Assembly: GCA_025059535.1 (NCBI GenBank) | Contig: JANXCX010000022.1 | Coordinates: 1-64,000, forward strand | Length of the DNA stretch: 64,000 nucleotides | Direction: 5' to 3' | DNA from: Bacteroidia bacterium | Lineage (GTDB): Bacteria > Bacteroidota > Bacteroidia > SpSt-205 | Shown: in pieces, positions 8,631 to 17,592 of the stretch | Layout of the letters: every line of letters begins with the position of its first letter | Numbering within the stretch: the first letter of the stretch is position 1 | Position numbers and translations under genes: made by a program | Notes under the pieces: model-generated | What the model was told of the DNA's origin: nothing | Databases searched by the model: none | The model's input: only the letters and a program-made list of their open reading frames with translations

Positions 8631-8638
8631 TAATTTTG
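8631..8638 (+). promoter_or_regulatory. -7 promoter element TAATTTTG for pepA
   Basis: A perfect TAnnTTTG match ending 5 nt before the pepA ATG at 8644. Confidence 0.55.
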
Positions 8639-8643
8639 CTCTC

Positions 8644-10104
8644 ATGAAGGCAAGTTGCACGCAAGCCCTTCAGCCTGAAATACCCATCCTGTGGGTGATA
8701 TCCCCTGGCGCAACGCAGGCGTGGGCCCAGGCCTTAAGCTTGTGGGGGCTCAGCCCAGCGCAGTTTCCGCTGAGGGAAAAACTAAGCTTCTACAATGATG
8801 GTACGCGTCAAGGCCTTCAGGTTCAACTCCCCCAGGGTAGCTTAGACCATTTGCGGCGGGGAGTTTATTACAGTCTGCGTAAGGCGGAAGAGGTAGGTTG
8901 GACGAAGGTTCAACTTGTATGGGTGCATGAAGGCGAAAGCGATTGGCCCAGCTACTACCGCGCCATCGGCGAGATGGCGCACATGAGCCTGTATCGCTTC
9001 CTCAAATATGCCGTAGAGCCCCCTACCTCGGTGGAGGAGATTCTCGTATATGTGCCTTCCGCCGAAGCGGCTCGGGCCGTAGAGGAGGGCTTCATAATCG
9101 GTGAGAGCGTAAATATGGCGCGCGATTGGGTGAATGAACCGCCCAATATCCTTACGGCGGAAGAGCTGGCGCACCGTATCCAAGAAGTAGGCGCAGCCGC
9201 AGGCTTTCGCGTCCAAGTGCTCCACAAAGCCCAAATAGAACAAGAAAAAATGGGCGGGCTTTTAGCTGTTAATCGGGGTAGCCTTTTACCGCCCACCTTT
9301 ACCATCGCCGAGTACCGCCCAGAAGCCCCTATAAATAAGCAGCCTATTGTTCTGGTAGGTAAGGGGCTAGTTTTTGACACGGGTGGTCTGAGTCTCAAGC
9401 CCACTACAGATAGCATGGACTACATGAAGTGCGATATGGCCGGGGCTGCCGCCGTAATCGGCGCGCTCCGAGCCATCGCCCTTCTCAAGCTGCCCTTTCA
9501 TGTGATAGCCTTAGTCCCAGCTACGGATAACCGCCCCGGCGAGAATGCCTATACCCCTAACGATATCATTTACATCTCAGATGGCACGCCGGTGGAAATT
9601 CGCAATACCGATGCGGAAGGGCGCTTGATTTTGGCCGATGCGTTAGTGTATGCCCGCCGCTATAACCCCGCCTTTGTACTGGATTTTGCCACGCTGACTG
9701 GCGCCGCCGCGATGGCCGTAGGCCATTATGCTTCAGTCCTATTCACGAATGCCTCAACGGCTATTCGAGATGCCCTAATAGAAGCAGGCTGGCACACATA
9801 TGAACGGCTGGTAGAGTTTCCTCTCTGGGAGGAGTACGGGCATATGATTCGCAGCGACATTGCCGCCATTAAGAATTCGGCTGGGCGAGAAGCCGGGGCT
9901 ATTACGGCGGCTAAGTTCTTGGAGTACTTTGTGCGCTATCCTTGGGCGCATATAGATATCGCAGGGACGGCTTACTTGAACAAGCCTACGGCGCCAGAGC
10001 GGGGCTTTCCGCGCCACTACCAAGTCAAGTACGCCTCAGGGGTGGGGGTACGCCTCACCGTAGCCTTCCTTATGCGGCATGGCGAACGACTCTTCGGTAA
10101 CTAA
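8644..10104 (+). CDS. pepA: Leucyl aminopeptidase (M17 family)
   Basis: This cytosolic two-metal exopeptidase removes N-terminal residues. The 486 residues are typical. The catalytic C-terminal half shows 'VGKGLVFDTGGLSLKP' (about residue 236, with metal-ligand Lys and Asp), 'DMAGAAAVIGA', and the family signature 'NTDAEGRL' near residue 321. The N-terminal third is divergent, as in many M17 proteins. It starts a three-gene plus-strand run with pdxA (26 bp overlap) and an unknown gene. Confidence 0.94.
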   Translation: MKASCTQALQPEIPILWVISPGATQAWAQALSLWGLSPAQFPLREKLSFYNDGTRQGLQVQLPQGSLDHLRRGVYYSLRKAEEVGWTKVQLVWVHEGESDWPSYYRAIGEMAHMSLYRFLKYAVEPPTSVEEILVYVPSAEAARAVEEGFIIGESVNMARDWVNEPPNILTAEELAHRIQEVGAAAGFRVQVLHKAQIEQEKMGGLLAVNRGSLLPPTFTIAEYRPEAPINKQPIVLVGKGLVFDTGGLSLKPTTDSMDYMKCDMAGAAAVIGALRAIALLKLPFHVIALVPATDNRPGENAYTPNDIIYISDGTPVEIRNTDAEGRLILADALVYARRYNPAFVLDFATLTGAAAMAVGHYASVLFTNASTAIRDALIEAGWHTYERLVEFPLWEEYGHMIRSDIAAIKNSAGREAGAITAAKFLEYFVRYPWAHIDIAGTAYLNKPTAPERGFPRHYQVKYASGVGVRLTVAFLMRHGERLFGN

Positions 10105-11107
10105 TCCACGGGTAGGCTTTAGCTTGGGCGAACCGGGCGGGATTGGCCCTCAGTTACTTCTTAGTTTTTTAGGGAATGAGGCCTGGCAGGAGAGTTTTAT
10201 TCCGATTGTATTCGGGCCGCGGCGCGCCATTGAAAAATGGCGAGCCTACTTAAATCTGCGCACTCTGCGTTATCACGCTATTCAGCATCCTACCGAAGCT
10301 CGCCCCCAACAAATCAATCTGATTGAATGCGGCGAGTTAGGGGACTTTACCATCGGAAAGCCTTCCGAAGCAGGGGGAAAAGCGGCACGTTTAGCCTTTA
10401 AAGCGAGCGTCGCCGAAGCGGCGGCCGGCCACTTAGACCTCCTTGTAACGCTCCCCGTAGATAAATCTACCTTTTACGACCCTACGCACTTCCCCTATCG
10501 CGGTCATACGGAGTACTTACGGGCAGCCTTTCCTGAGCATTTTCTCCTAATGGTCATGGTGGAGGAAAGGCTGCGCGTGGCGCTTCTTACGGAGCACCTA
10601 CCGCTTCGCCAAGTGGCGGAGACGCTGACCCAAGACCTTTTACGCCGCGGTCTTGCTACCCTCCACCAGGCCTTGCGTCAGGACTTTGCCCTGCCTGCCC
10701 CGCGAATCGCCGTCTTAGGTCTCAACCCGCACGCCGGCGATGGAGGTATCATCGGACAGGAAGAAATCCATCTCCTTCCCGTCCTCCACGAAGCCTGGGA
10801 AAAAGGCATTCTGGTAAGCGGTTTCTTCTCCAGCGATGGCTTTTTTGCGGCAGGCAAGTATCGGAATGTAGAAGCGGTACTAGCCCTATACCACGACCAA
10901 GGTCTTATTCCATTCAAGTTATTGGCCGGCTGGGAGGGGTTTCAGTATACCGCGGGGTTACCTTTCGTACGCACGGCGCCAGACCATGGGGTAGCTTACG
11001 ATAAAGCGGGCAAAGAAGAGGTGGATCTGAGTAGCCTTTCGGCGGCGGTTTGGGAGGGTTTAGGTATCTGGCGACGCCGGCAAGCCGCCCAGCTATCCGC
11101 CACCTAA
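10079..11107 (+). CDS. pdxA: 4-hydroxythreonine-4-phosphate dehydrogenase
   Basis: PdxA oxidises 4-phosphohydroxy-L-threonine in the DXP-dependent pyridoxal 5'-phosphate pathway. The 342-residue protein begins with 'VGFSLGEPGGIGPQ' and keeps the metal-binding blocks 'FPYRGHTEYL', 'LGLNPHAGDGG' and 'ALYHDQGLIPFKL', followed by 'RTAPDHGVAYD'. The ATG at 10079 lies inside the pepA end. The TAA stop shares its last base with the next ATG (TAATG at 11105-11109). Confidence 0.94.
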   Translation: MANDSSVTNPRVGFSLGEPGGIGPQLLLSFLGNEAWQESFIPIVFGPRRAIEKWRAYLNLRTLRYHAIQHPTEARPQQINLIECGELGDFTIGKPSEAGGKAARLAFKASVAEAAAGHLDLLVTLPVDKSTFYDPTHFPYRGHTEYLRAAFPEHFLLMVMVEERLRVALLTEHLPLRQVAETLTQDLLRRGLATLHQALRQDFALPAPRIAVLGLNPHAGDGGIIGQEEIHLLPVLHEAWEKGILVSGFFSSDGFFAAGKYRNVEAVLALYHDQGLIPFKLLAGWEGFQYTAGLPFVRTAPDHGVAYDKAGKEEVDLSSLSAAVWEGLGIWRRRQAAQLSAT

Positions 11108-11976
11108 TGGAAGGGCTAGTGTGGCTTCTGCCCGCCGCCGAAGCAACCCACTTAGACCCCTTAGGCGAACTCTATGACTCGATTCTTCGGACCCTCTCGC
11201 AGCGGATACCCGTATGGGGCCTAGCTTGGAACCCTCATTTCCCCGTATCGAAAAAAACCTATGCGCTCACGGCATGGAATGCTCACGGCCGCTTTATAGG
11301 GTTTCGCGGGGCATGGCCTACTAAGGCTCTACAAAAGGAAGTGGAGCAGCTATGGCGCTGGGAAAATTTCCAGCCTCGGTGGCTTCTACTGGGGCGGGCG
11401 CGCTGGATGTTGGCTTTAGGGCGGCGCTGGCGGCGGCAATACGCCTTGACCCTACTGCCCCCCCTGCCCCTAAGTGAAGCGCAGCCCCTCTATCTCCCTT
11501 ACTCTGGCCTTCCTATGGAGCGGTCCGAAACCACGCGCCAAGTAACCCTCCTCGTAAGCCCCTCTCAGGTTGAGGAAGCGGCTTTTTTAGCTGAACTTTT
11601 AGCCCTGAGCCAATGGCAGGTATACGTAGTAGGGACGCCTGCGCCCATAACGCCGCTCCGCCAAGCAGCTAATCGCTTCCGTCATCGCCTCCATCTATGG
11701 GTGGGTCCCTCTTGGCTAGAGGCAGAACTGGCGCTAGCCGCAAGCTGGGCGTGCATTACGCTGAGCCGCCAACCTACCGAGGAGGTGCTCGTCCGCCTTG
11801 GAGCCCCATGGGTATGTCCTAAGGCCCATCCCCTGGCGGCCTATGCCCAAGCCGTCTATACCCACCCCACGGAGCTACCTCGGATTTTACCTACCCTCAC
11901 GCCACCCCCCGCCCTCACCCCCGAAAGATTCGTACAAAACTTACTTTCCCATCTCAAAATCTCCTCACCCGCGTAG
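11107..11976 (+). CDS. Protein of unknown function downstream of pdxA
   Basis: The ATG at 11107 overlaps the pdxA stop (TAATG), giving 289 residues; the frame also opens at 11050 inside pdxA. No signal peptide or transmembrane segment is evident. The second half has alternating hydrophobic strands and helices ('QVTLLVSPSQVEEAAFLAEL', 'WQVYVVGTPAP', 'HRLHLWVGPSWLEAELALAA', 'EVLVRLGAPWVCPKAHPL'), like a Rossmann or GT-B C-terminal half. I cannot name a family. Translational coupling suggests co-expression with pepA-pdxA, but no functional link is evident. Confidence 0.6.
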   Translation: MEGLVWLLPAAEATHLDPLGELYDSILRTLSQRIPVWGLAWNPHFPVSKKTYALTAWNAHGRFIGFRGAWPTKALQKEVEQLWRWENFQPRWLLLGRARWMLALGRRWRRQYALTLLPPLPLSEAQPLYLPYSGLPMERSETTRQVTLLVSPSQVEEAAFLAELLALSQWQVYVVGTPAPITPLRQAANRFRHRLHLWVGPSWLEAELALAASWACITLSRQPTEEVLVRLGAPWVCPKAHPLAAYAQAVYTHPTELPRILPTLTPPPALTPERFVQNLLSHLKISSPA

Positions 11977-11987
11977 AACTTTCTGCT

Positions 11988-11995
11988 TAGCTTTG
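11988..11995 (+). promoter_or_regulatory. -7 promoter element TAGCTTTG for pckA
   Basis: A perfect TAnnTTTG match in the 23-bp gap, ending 4 nt before the pckA ATG. Confidence 0.55.
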
Positions 11996-11999
11996 CCGT

Positions 12000-13592
12000 A
12001 TGTTTCCTATCATCTCTGAGCCGCGCCGCAGTAATCTCACTAACGAGGTATATGTCAATCTTCCCGTTTCCGAACTTATTGAGCATACCCTGCGGGCGGG
12101 ATTAGGCGCTTTGGCCGATAATGGGGCCCTCGTCGTCTCCACAGGCGAATTCACCGGTCGGGCGCCGCGCGACAAATTCGTCGTACGCGATAGTTTCACC
12201 GAAAGCCTTATCTGGTGGGGCGAAGTAAACAATCCGTTGCCAGCAGAGAAGTTTGAAGTGCTCTACCAGCGCGTGCGCGCCTACCTTCAGAATCGGCGCC
12301 TTTACCTGCGGGATGTTTATGCCTCCGCCCGGCCCAGCTACCGCATCCGCCTGCGAATTGTAAATGAGTTGCCATGGCATAATCTTTTCGTCCGCAATCT
12401 CTTTATAGAGCCTACGCCACAAGAGTTAGAAACCTTTGAGCCGGACTACCTTATGATTGCGGTGCCAGGGTTTCGGGCTGAGCCGGCCATTGACGGCACC
12501 CGCCAACATAACTTCACTATTCTCAACCTGAGCAAACGCCTTATCCTCATTGGCGGCTCCGCCTATGCTGGCGAAATGAAGAAAAGCGTCTTTACGCTCC
12601 TCAATTTCCTTCTGCCTCAACGGGGAATTATGCCCATGCATTGCTCCGCCAACATAGGCAAGGATGGGGATGTAGCGCTCTTTTTCGGCCTCTCTGGCAC
12701 CGGCAAGACGACCCTCTCGGCGGACCCAGAGCGCTACCTTATCGGCGACGACGAACACGGCTGGGACGATGAAGGAATCTTCAACTTTGAAGGCGGCTGC
12801 TACGCTAAGTGCATCAATCTCTCCAAGGAAAAAGAACCACAGATTTGGGAGGCTATCCGTTACGGCACTGTAGTGGAAAATGTAACCTTTTACCCCCGCA
12901 CGCGCACTATCAATTTTGATGATGCCAGCATTACGGAAAATACGCGGGCGGCTTACCCGCTGAGCTACATTCCAGGGGCGGTCTATCCTTCGGTAGGCCC
13001 TCATCCGAGGCATATTTTCTTGCTTACGGCGGATGCTTTTGGGATTCTGCCGCCTATTGCCCGCCTGACAAAGGCCCAAACGATGTATCACTTCCTCTCG
13101 GGCTATACGGCCAAGGTCGCTGGAACCGAAACGGGCATTAAGGAGCCTCAGGCGACCTTCTCGGCCTGTTTTGGCCAGGCCTTCTTACCCTTACATCCCA
13201 CGCGCTATGCGGAGCTTTTCGGTCAGCGGATTGAGCGGCACAAGGTAGCGGTATGGCTTATCAATACGGGCTGGACGGGCGGGCCCTACGGAGTAGGTCG
13301 GCGGATTCCTCTGCCCTACACGCGCGCAATGGTGCGGGCCGCCCTTAGCGGCGCTCTAGAAAAGGTGAGCTATACCACTGAGCCTATATTTGGTCTGAGC
13401 ATACCGACAGAGGTCCCCGGCGTGCCCTCTGAGTACCTTTTTCCGCGCGCTACCTGGCCCGATCCTACCCAATATGACCGGCAAGCGGCCCACTTAGCCC
13501 GCCTTTTTCGCGAAAACTTCGCCAAGTACGAAAGCTTTGCTTCCGAGGAGATTCGGAGTGCCCAGCCTAACCCGCTAGCCGTAGTCGCATGA
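12000..13592 (+). CDS. pckA: Phosphoenolpyruvate carboxykinase (ATP)
   Basis: PckA converts oxaloacetate and ATP to phosphoenolpyruvate and CO2, the entry to gluconeogenesis. The 530 residues match the ATP-type family. Landmarks are 'STGEFTGRAPRDKF' near the N-terminus, 'SAYAGEMKKSVFT' (metal and substrate site), the kinase-1a P-loop 'FFGLSGTGKTTLSADP' near residue 229, 'LIGDDEHGWDDEGIFNFEGG' (metal site), and 'YPLSYIPGA'. It heads a plus-strand operon with the UvrA paralogue (4-bp overlap). A minus-strand open frame of 221 codons lies inside it and is rejected as a shadow. Confidence 0.96.
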   Translation: MFPIISEPRRSNLTNEVYVNLPVSELIEHTLRAGLGALADNGALVVSTGEFTGRAPRDKFVVRDSFTESLIWWGEVNNPLPAEKFEVLYQRVRAYLQNRRLYLRDVYASARPSYRIRLRIVNELPWHNLFVRNLFIEPTPQELETFEPDYLMIAVPGFRAEPAIDGTRQHNFTILNLSKRLILIGGSAYAGEMKKSVFTLLNFLLPQRGIMPMHCSANIGKDGDVALFFGLSGTGKTTLSADPERYLIGDDEHGWDDEGIFNFEGGCYAKCINLSKEKEPQIWEAIRYGTVVENVTFYPRTRTINFDDASITENTRAAYPLSYIPGAVYPSVGPHPRHIFLLTADAFGILPPIARLTKAQTMYHFLSGYTAKVAGTETGIKEPQATFSACFGQAFLPLHPTRYAELFGQRIERHKVAVWLINTGWTGGPYGVGRRIPLPYTRAMVRAALSGALEKVSYTTEPIFGLSIPTEVPGVPSEYLFPRATWPDPTQYDRQAAHLARLFRENFAKYESFASEEIRSAQPNPLAVVA

Positions 13593-16390
13593 CCGAAGTC
13601 CTGCCCCCCACCATCCGCATCATCGGCGCGCGCCAGCATACGCTCAAGAATATCACCGTAGAGATTCCCCGCCACCAGCTCACGGTGCTCTGCGGCTGGA
13701 GCGGCTCAGGCAAAACGACCCTTGCCTTTGATACATTGTATGCGGAAGGCTTCAGCGCGTATGTAGAAAGCCTGAGTACCTATGTGCGGCAATTTTTACC
13801 CCGCCTTCCTCGCCCGGCCGTAGACCGCATAGAAGGCTTAGCGCCGGCCATCGCCCTCCAGCAGAACCGCTTCACGGGCGGCTTCCGCTCCACCGTCTTC
13901 AGCCTCAGCGAACTGTATCCCTATGTGCGCCTCCTTTTTGCGCGTGTCAGCCAGCTCCACTCGCCCCTGACTGGCGAACCGGTAGAACGCTACACCCTGA
14001 ATGAAGTAGTAGAATTTCTCCTTCAACAGCCAGCGGGTAGCTGCGTATGGATTCTCAAGCCGCCGCCGCGCCGCTCAGATTCTCTCCAGGCTACAGCCGA
14101 AGCCTTAGCCGCCGAAGGGTACGACCGCTTCTACTGGAATGGTCAAACCTACGAATGGCCCGACCTTCCCCCCGTAACCGCCGAAGAGGAGTGGTTCGTA
14201 GTGGTAGATAGGGTCTTTATAGACTCCAAAGAGGTAGAGCTGCGGGCGCGGCTCATGGAAAGCTTAGAGGAGGTGTGGTATGCCCATGACCAGCAGGTTT
14301 GGGTAGGTATTTCGGGCAAAGGGGAATTCCACTTCTCAGGTAAGGTACGAACGGCGGAATATAGCCTGCGCGAGCCAGTGCCCGAGCTTTTCAACTACTT
14401 TAGTGCGTATGGCGCCTGTCCCATCTGCCAGGGACGGGGCGTAAGTGTGGGATTAAGCCCTCAGCTAGTCCTTCCTGACCCGCGCCGTAGTCTGGCAGAT
14501 GGATTAGTAGCCCTATGGGAGCGTATTCCCCAACTTGCGCCGTACAAGGAGCGGTTTATCGCCGAGGCTGCCCATGAGATACCTCCTGACCTTCCCTACT
14601 ATCGTTATACGGCCGCGCAGCGGCGCTTACTCTGGTGGGGCGACCCCCTACGTCGCCTGCCTGGGATTGCCGAAAGCTATCTCTATGCCCAAAAACAGGG
14701 TATTAGCCGAACCTTTCTTCTCTACTCTTTCCAGGGGGAGGGCCCCTGCCTAGCCTGCGAAGGCAGCCGCCTCCACCCCGACACGCGCTGGTTCCGCCTA
14801 CAAGGCAAAAGCCTTGCTGATCTCTTCGCTATGACCATAGGCGAGTTTGCCGCATGGCTGCGTGGCTTAGACCTACCCGAACCTAAACGCACAATCGCCG
14901 AGCCGCTTTTGAATGAATTGCGCTATCGCACCGCCCTCCTAGAAGAAGTCGGGCTTGGCTACTTACCCTTAGATCGGCCCGGCGAAAGCCTCTCCGGCGG
15001 CGAAAGCCAGCGCCTGCAGCTAGCCATCGTACTGGGCAGTCAGCTTACCGGGGCCATTTACGTCTTAGATGAGCCTACCATCGGCCTGCACCCGCGCGAT
15101 ACGCACCGGCTCCTCGGTACTATCCAGAAGCTGCGTTCGGCACCCAACACGGTCGTAGTGGTAGAGCACGACGAGCTTTTCATTCGGGCGGCGGATTACC
15201 TTATTGAGATGGGGCCGAAGGCAGGCGCTGCGGGGGGCGAGGTGATTTTTGCTGGTACCCTTTCCGAACTCCTTCAGCAGAATACCCCAACGGCGCGCTA
15301 CCTCCGCCAGCCTCCGCCCCCCCTTCCCAAATCCACCTTTACCCCCAAAGGCTTTCTTACCCTTAAGGGGGCCTGCCTCCATAACCTCAAAAACATTACC
15401 GTCCAATTTCCTGCCCAAAGCCTTACCGTAGTTACGGGGGTAAGTGGCTCCGGTAAGACTACCCTGGTACTTCATTTGCTGGGCCGCATCCTCAGCGAAA
15501 GCCAATGGAACACGGAAGGCGATTCGGTCGCCTTCCACCATCCCGGGCGAGGCCAAACCTTTTTGGAACTGCGGGCAAAACCCAAATTTTTTGAAGCCGT
15601 TGAGATACTCTCTCCCCAGAGCCTTACGCGTAATCGCCGCTCCATTATCGCCACCGTTAGCGAAGCCTATGAGGAAATTCGGCAGGCTTTTGCGCAAGCA
15701 AGCCGAGAAGAAATCCCCCCTTCCTACTTTTCCTTCAATACGCCGGGTGGGCGCTGCGAAACCTGCCAAGGCGAAGGCGTCCTCATCAAATCCATGCAGT
15801 TTCTGGCGGACATTCGGCTGCCCTGCCCCAGCTGTAATGGCCGGCGCTTTCAGCCCTTTATCTTAGAGGTGCGTCTGAACGGGAAAAACATCGCCGAGGT
15901 GCTGGACCTTACGGTAGAGGAAGCCATAGACTTTTTTGCGCAGGCGTCCGAGATATCCCCTAAACTGGCCGAAAATATCGTCAGAAGCCTCAAGCCGCTT
16001 CTTACGGTGGGTCTAGGCTATCTGCGCTTAGGTCAATCTACCGTGGAACTTTCTGGCGGGGAAGCCACCCGTCTCAAGCTCCTGCCTTACCTCCAGCCTA
16101 AGGCCGCCCCGACCCTCTTCCTGATAGATGAGCCTACTACAGGCCTGCATTTTGACGATGTGGTCCGCCTCCTTCAGGCTTTCCGCCGCCTTGTGCAGCA
16201 GGGCCACACCCTCATTGTAATTGAGCATAACTTAGACTTCATTGTGCAGGCGGATTGGATCATAGACTTAGGGCCTGAAGGCGGTGAAGCGGGCGGCGAG
16301 GTCCTCTACCAAGGGCCCCTAAGGGGGATTCTCCAGCATCCCCATAGCTACACGGCGCAGGCTCTTCGTCAGAAATTCAAATGCAAATAG
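13589..16390 (+). CDS. UvrA-family ABC ATPase, divergent paralogue with partly lost zinc sites
   Basis: This 933-residue protein has the full UvrA two-ATPase layout: Walker A 'GWSGSGKTTLAFDTLYAEG' (about residue 35) and 'GVSGSGKTTLVLHLLG' (about 615), signatures 'SLSGGESQRLQLA' and 'ELSGGEATRLKLL', and Walker B 'LDEPTIGLHPRD' and 'LIDEPTTGLHFDD'. The C-terminal zinc module is intact (CETC...CPSC). In the first zinc module the leading Cys pair is replaced ('GEFHFSGKV'), and the usual CPxCG after the signature-I helix is 'HSPLTGEPV'. It therefore resembles the extra UvrA copies seen beside a canonical UvrA in many bacteria. A DNA-repair role is plausible, but canonical UvrAB activity should not be assumed. 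Confidence 0.8.
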   Translation: MTEVLPPTIRIIGARQHTLKNITVEIPRHQLTVLCGWSGSGKTTLAFDTLYAEGFSAYVESLSTYVRQFLPRLPRPAVDRIEGLAPAIALQQNRFTGGFRSTVFSLSELYPYVRLLFARVSQLHSPLTGEPVERYTLNEVVEFLLQQPAGSCVWILKPPPRRSDSLQATAEALAAEGYDRFYWNGQTYEWPDLPPVTAEEEWFVVVDRVFIDSKEVELRARLMESLEEVWYAHDQQVWVGISGKGEFHFSGKVRTAEYSLREPVPELFNYFSAYGACPICQGRGVSVGLSPQLVLPDPRRSLADGLVALWERIPQLAPYKERFIAEAAHEIPPDLPYYRYTAAQRRLLWWGDPLRRLPGIAESYLYAQKQGISRTFLLYSFQGEGPCLACEGSRLHPDTRWFRLQGKSLADLFAMTIGEFAAWLRGLDLPEPKRTIAEPLLNELRYRTALLEEVGLGYLPLDRPGESLSGGESQRLQLAIVLGSQLTGAIYVLDEPTIGLHPRDTHRLLGTIQKLRSAPNTVVVVEHDELFIRAADYLIEMGPKAGAAGGEVIFAGTLSELLQQNTPTARYLRQPPPPLPKSTFTPKGFLTLKGACLHNLKNITVQFPAQSLTVVTGVSGSGKTTLVLHLLGRILSESQWNTEGDSVAFHHPGRGQTFLELRAKPKFFEAVEILSPQSLTRNRRSIIATVSEAYEEIRQAFAQASREEIPPSYFSFNTPGGRCETCQGEGVLIKSMQFLADIRLPCPSCNGRRFQPFILEVRLNGKNIAEVLDLTVEEAIDFFAQASEISPKLAENIVRSLKPLLTVGLGYLRLGQSTVELSGGEATRLKLLPYLQPKAAPTLFLIDEPTTGLHFDDVVRLLQAFRRLVQQGHTLIVIEHNLDFIVQADWIIDLGPEGGEAGGEVLYQGPLRGILQHPHSYTAQALRQKFKCK

Positions 16391-17592
16391 CTTTCTTTGA
16401 AGACGACGGGTGGGTGGAGCTGCTGCCTTTTACGCGCCTGCGGCCTATATGGGCCATCTGGTGGGGCACGAGCACCCTAGCCGAAAAATGGTCAGCCTAC
16501 TACGGCTGGCACGCCACTGGTCAGCTGCCGGCCCAGAAAAAACTCTGGCGACTTTTCCCCCCTATTTTCCCTGAGGGCGACACGGTATGGGTCAACGCGC
16601 GCCTTCTGCCCCTTAGCGCCGAATTTAACCGATGGCTTCACGATTTAGGGCCAGATCGGCTTTATGTTACAAGCACTGGGGAAGCCGTAGCCCTGCGCAC
16701 ACGCCGCTTGCCTTGTAAGGACCCTGAGAAGCCTCAAACATTTGGTCAGCCTTTCCCTACCGCCGAGGTGCCCTCTGACCTTCCCCTGATGTGGCTTAGA
16801 ACGCCTACGCAGCTTTTTACAGAGACTGAGGCGATTTTACTAGCGGACTGGCAGGCGCTTCAGGCCCCTTCGGCTACTCCCCCTCCAACCGCCCAGGTAC
16901 TTGGCCGGGACAATCTCTACCTTCACCCCAGCGCCCGCATAGGATTGGCTTTCTTAGATGCCACTACGGGTCCCCTCTGGATAGGCCCAGGCGTTGAAAT
17001 TCAACATGGGGCCATTATTTATGGGCCTGGAGCCATAGGCCCCCACACTACCATCATGGCTAAAGCCAACATCCGCACGCACAATAGCTTCGGCCCCTGG
17101 TGCAAAATCGGCGGCGAAGTAGCCGTAAGCACCTTTTTAGGCTATTCCAACAAATCCCATGACGGCTTTTTAGGGCATTCGGTTATCGGTGCGTGGTGTA
17201 ATATCGGCGCCGGCTCCAATACCTCCAACCTCAAAAATACTTATGGGCCTGTCCGTCTCTACCACCCAGCCTCGGGGGAGCTACGTCCCACGGGGCTTCA
17301 GTTCTGCGGCCTTCTCATGGGCGACTACGCGCGCTGCGGTATTCAAACCCCCTTTACCACAGGCTGCGTGGTAGATATTTTTGCGAATATCGTCGGCCAG
17401 AGCTTCACACCGAAGTATGTTCCGCCCTTTTACTGGGCGGAGGGGGCGGTATGGCAGTTGGCCCAAGCTTTAGAAACCGCCCGCCGCATGAAGGCGCGCC
17501 GAGGTCAAACCCTCAGCGAAGCCGAAGCCGAAGTTCTAACCCTTCTTTACCACGAGCTTACGCCTATTCCTAAGGCCGAAAGCTCCGCCTGA
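16381..17592 (+). CDS. GlmU-like putative sugar nucleotidyltransferase/acyltransferase
   Basis: This Bacteroidota-type GlmU relative of 403 residues starts 'IAFFEDDGWVELLPFTRLRP', the usual opening of the family annotated as putative sugar nucleotidyltransferase. The C-terminal part is a left-handed beta helix of hexapeptide repeats ('IGPGVEIQHGAIIYGPGAIG', 'IGAWCNIGAGSNTSNL'). The N-terminal domain lacks an obvious pyrophosphorylase G-x-G-T-R loop, so nucleotidyl transfer is uncertain. Its start overlaps the UvrA-like gene by 10 bp. Its end overlaps the convergent aminotransferase gene by 46 bp. Confidence 0.8.
   Translation: MQIAFFEDDGWVELLPFTRLRPIWAIWWGTSTLAEKWSAYYGWHATGQLPAQKKLWRLFPPIFPEGDTVWVNARLLPLSAEFNRWLHDLGPDRLYVTSTGEAVALRTRRLPCKDPEKPQTFGQPFPTAEVPSDLPLMWLRTPTQLFTETEAILLADWQALQAPSATPPPTAQVLGRDNLYLHPSARIGLAFLDATTGPLWIGPGVEIQHGAIIYGPGAIGPHTTIMAKANIRTHNSFGPWCKIGGEVAVSTFLGYSNKSHDGFLGHSVIGAWCNIGAGSNTSNLKNTYGPVRLYHPASGELRPTGLQFCGLLMGDYARCGIQTPFTTGCVVDIFANIVGQSFTPKYVPPFYWAEGAVWQLAQALETARRMKARRGQTLSEAEAEVLTLLYHELTPIPKAESSA

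Noticed and set aside
12426-13091. 221-codon minus-strand open frame inside pckA
   Set aside because: pckA on the plus strand has all catalytic motifs through this region; the antisense frame has no recognisable domain and no promoter element.
15065-15769. 234-codon minus-strand open frame inside the UvrA paralogue
   Set aside because: It covers the conserved Walker B and zinc-finger coding region of the plus-strand gene; its composition (Gly/Lys/Phe-rich) is that of a codon shadow.
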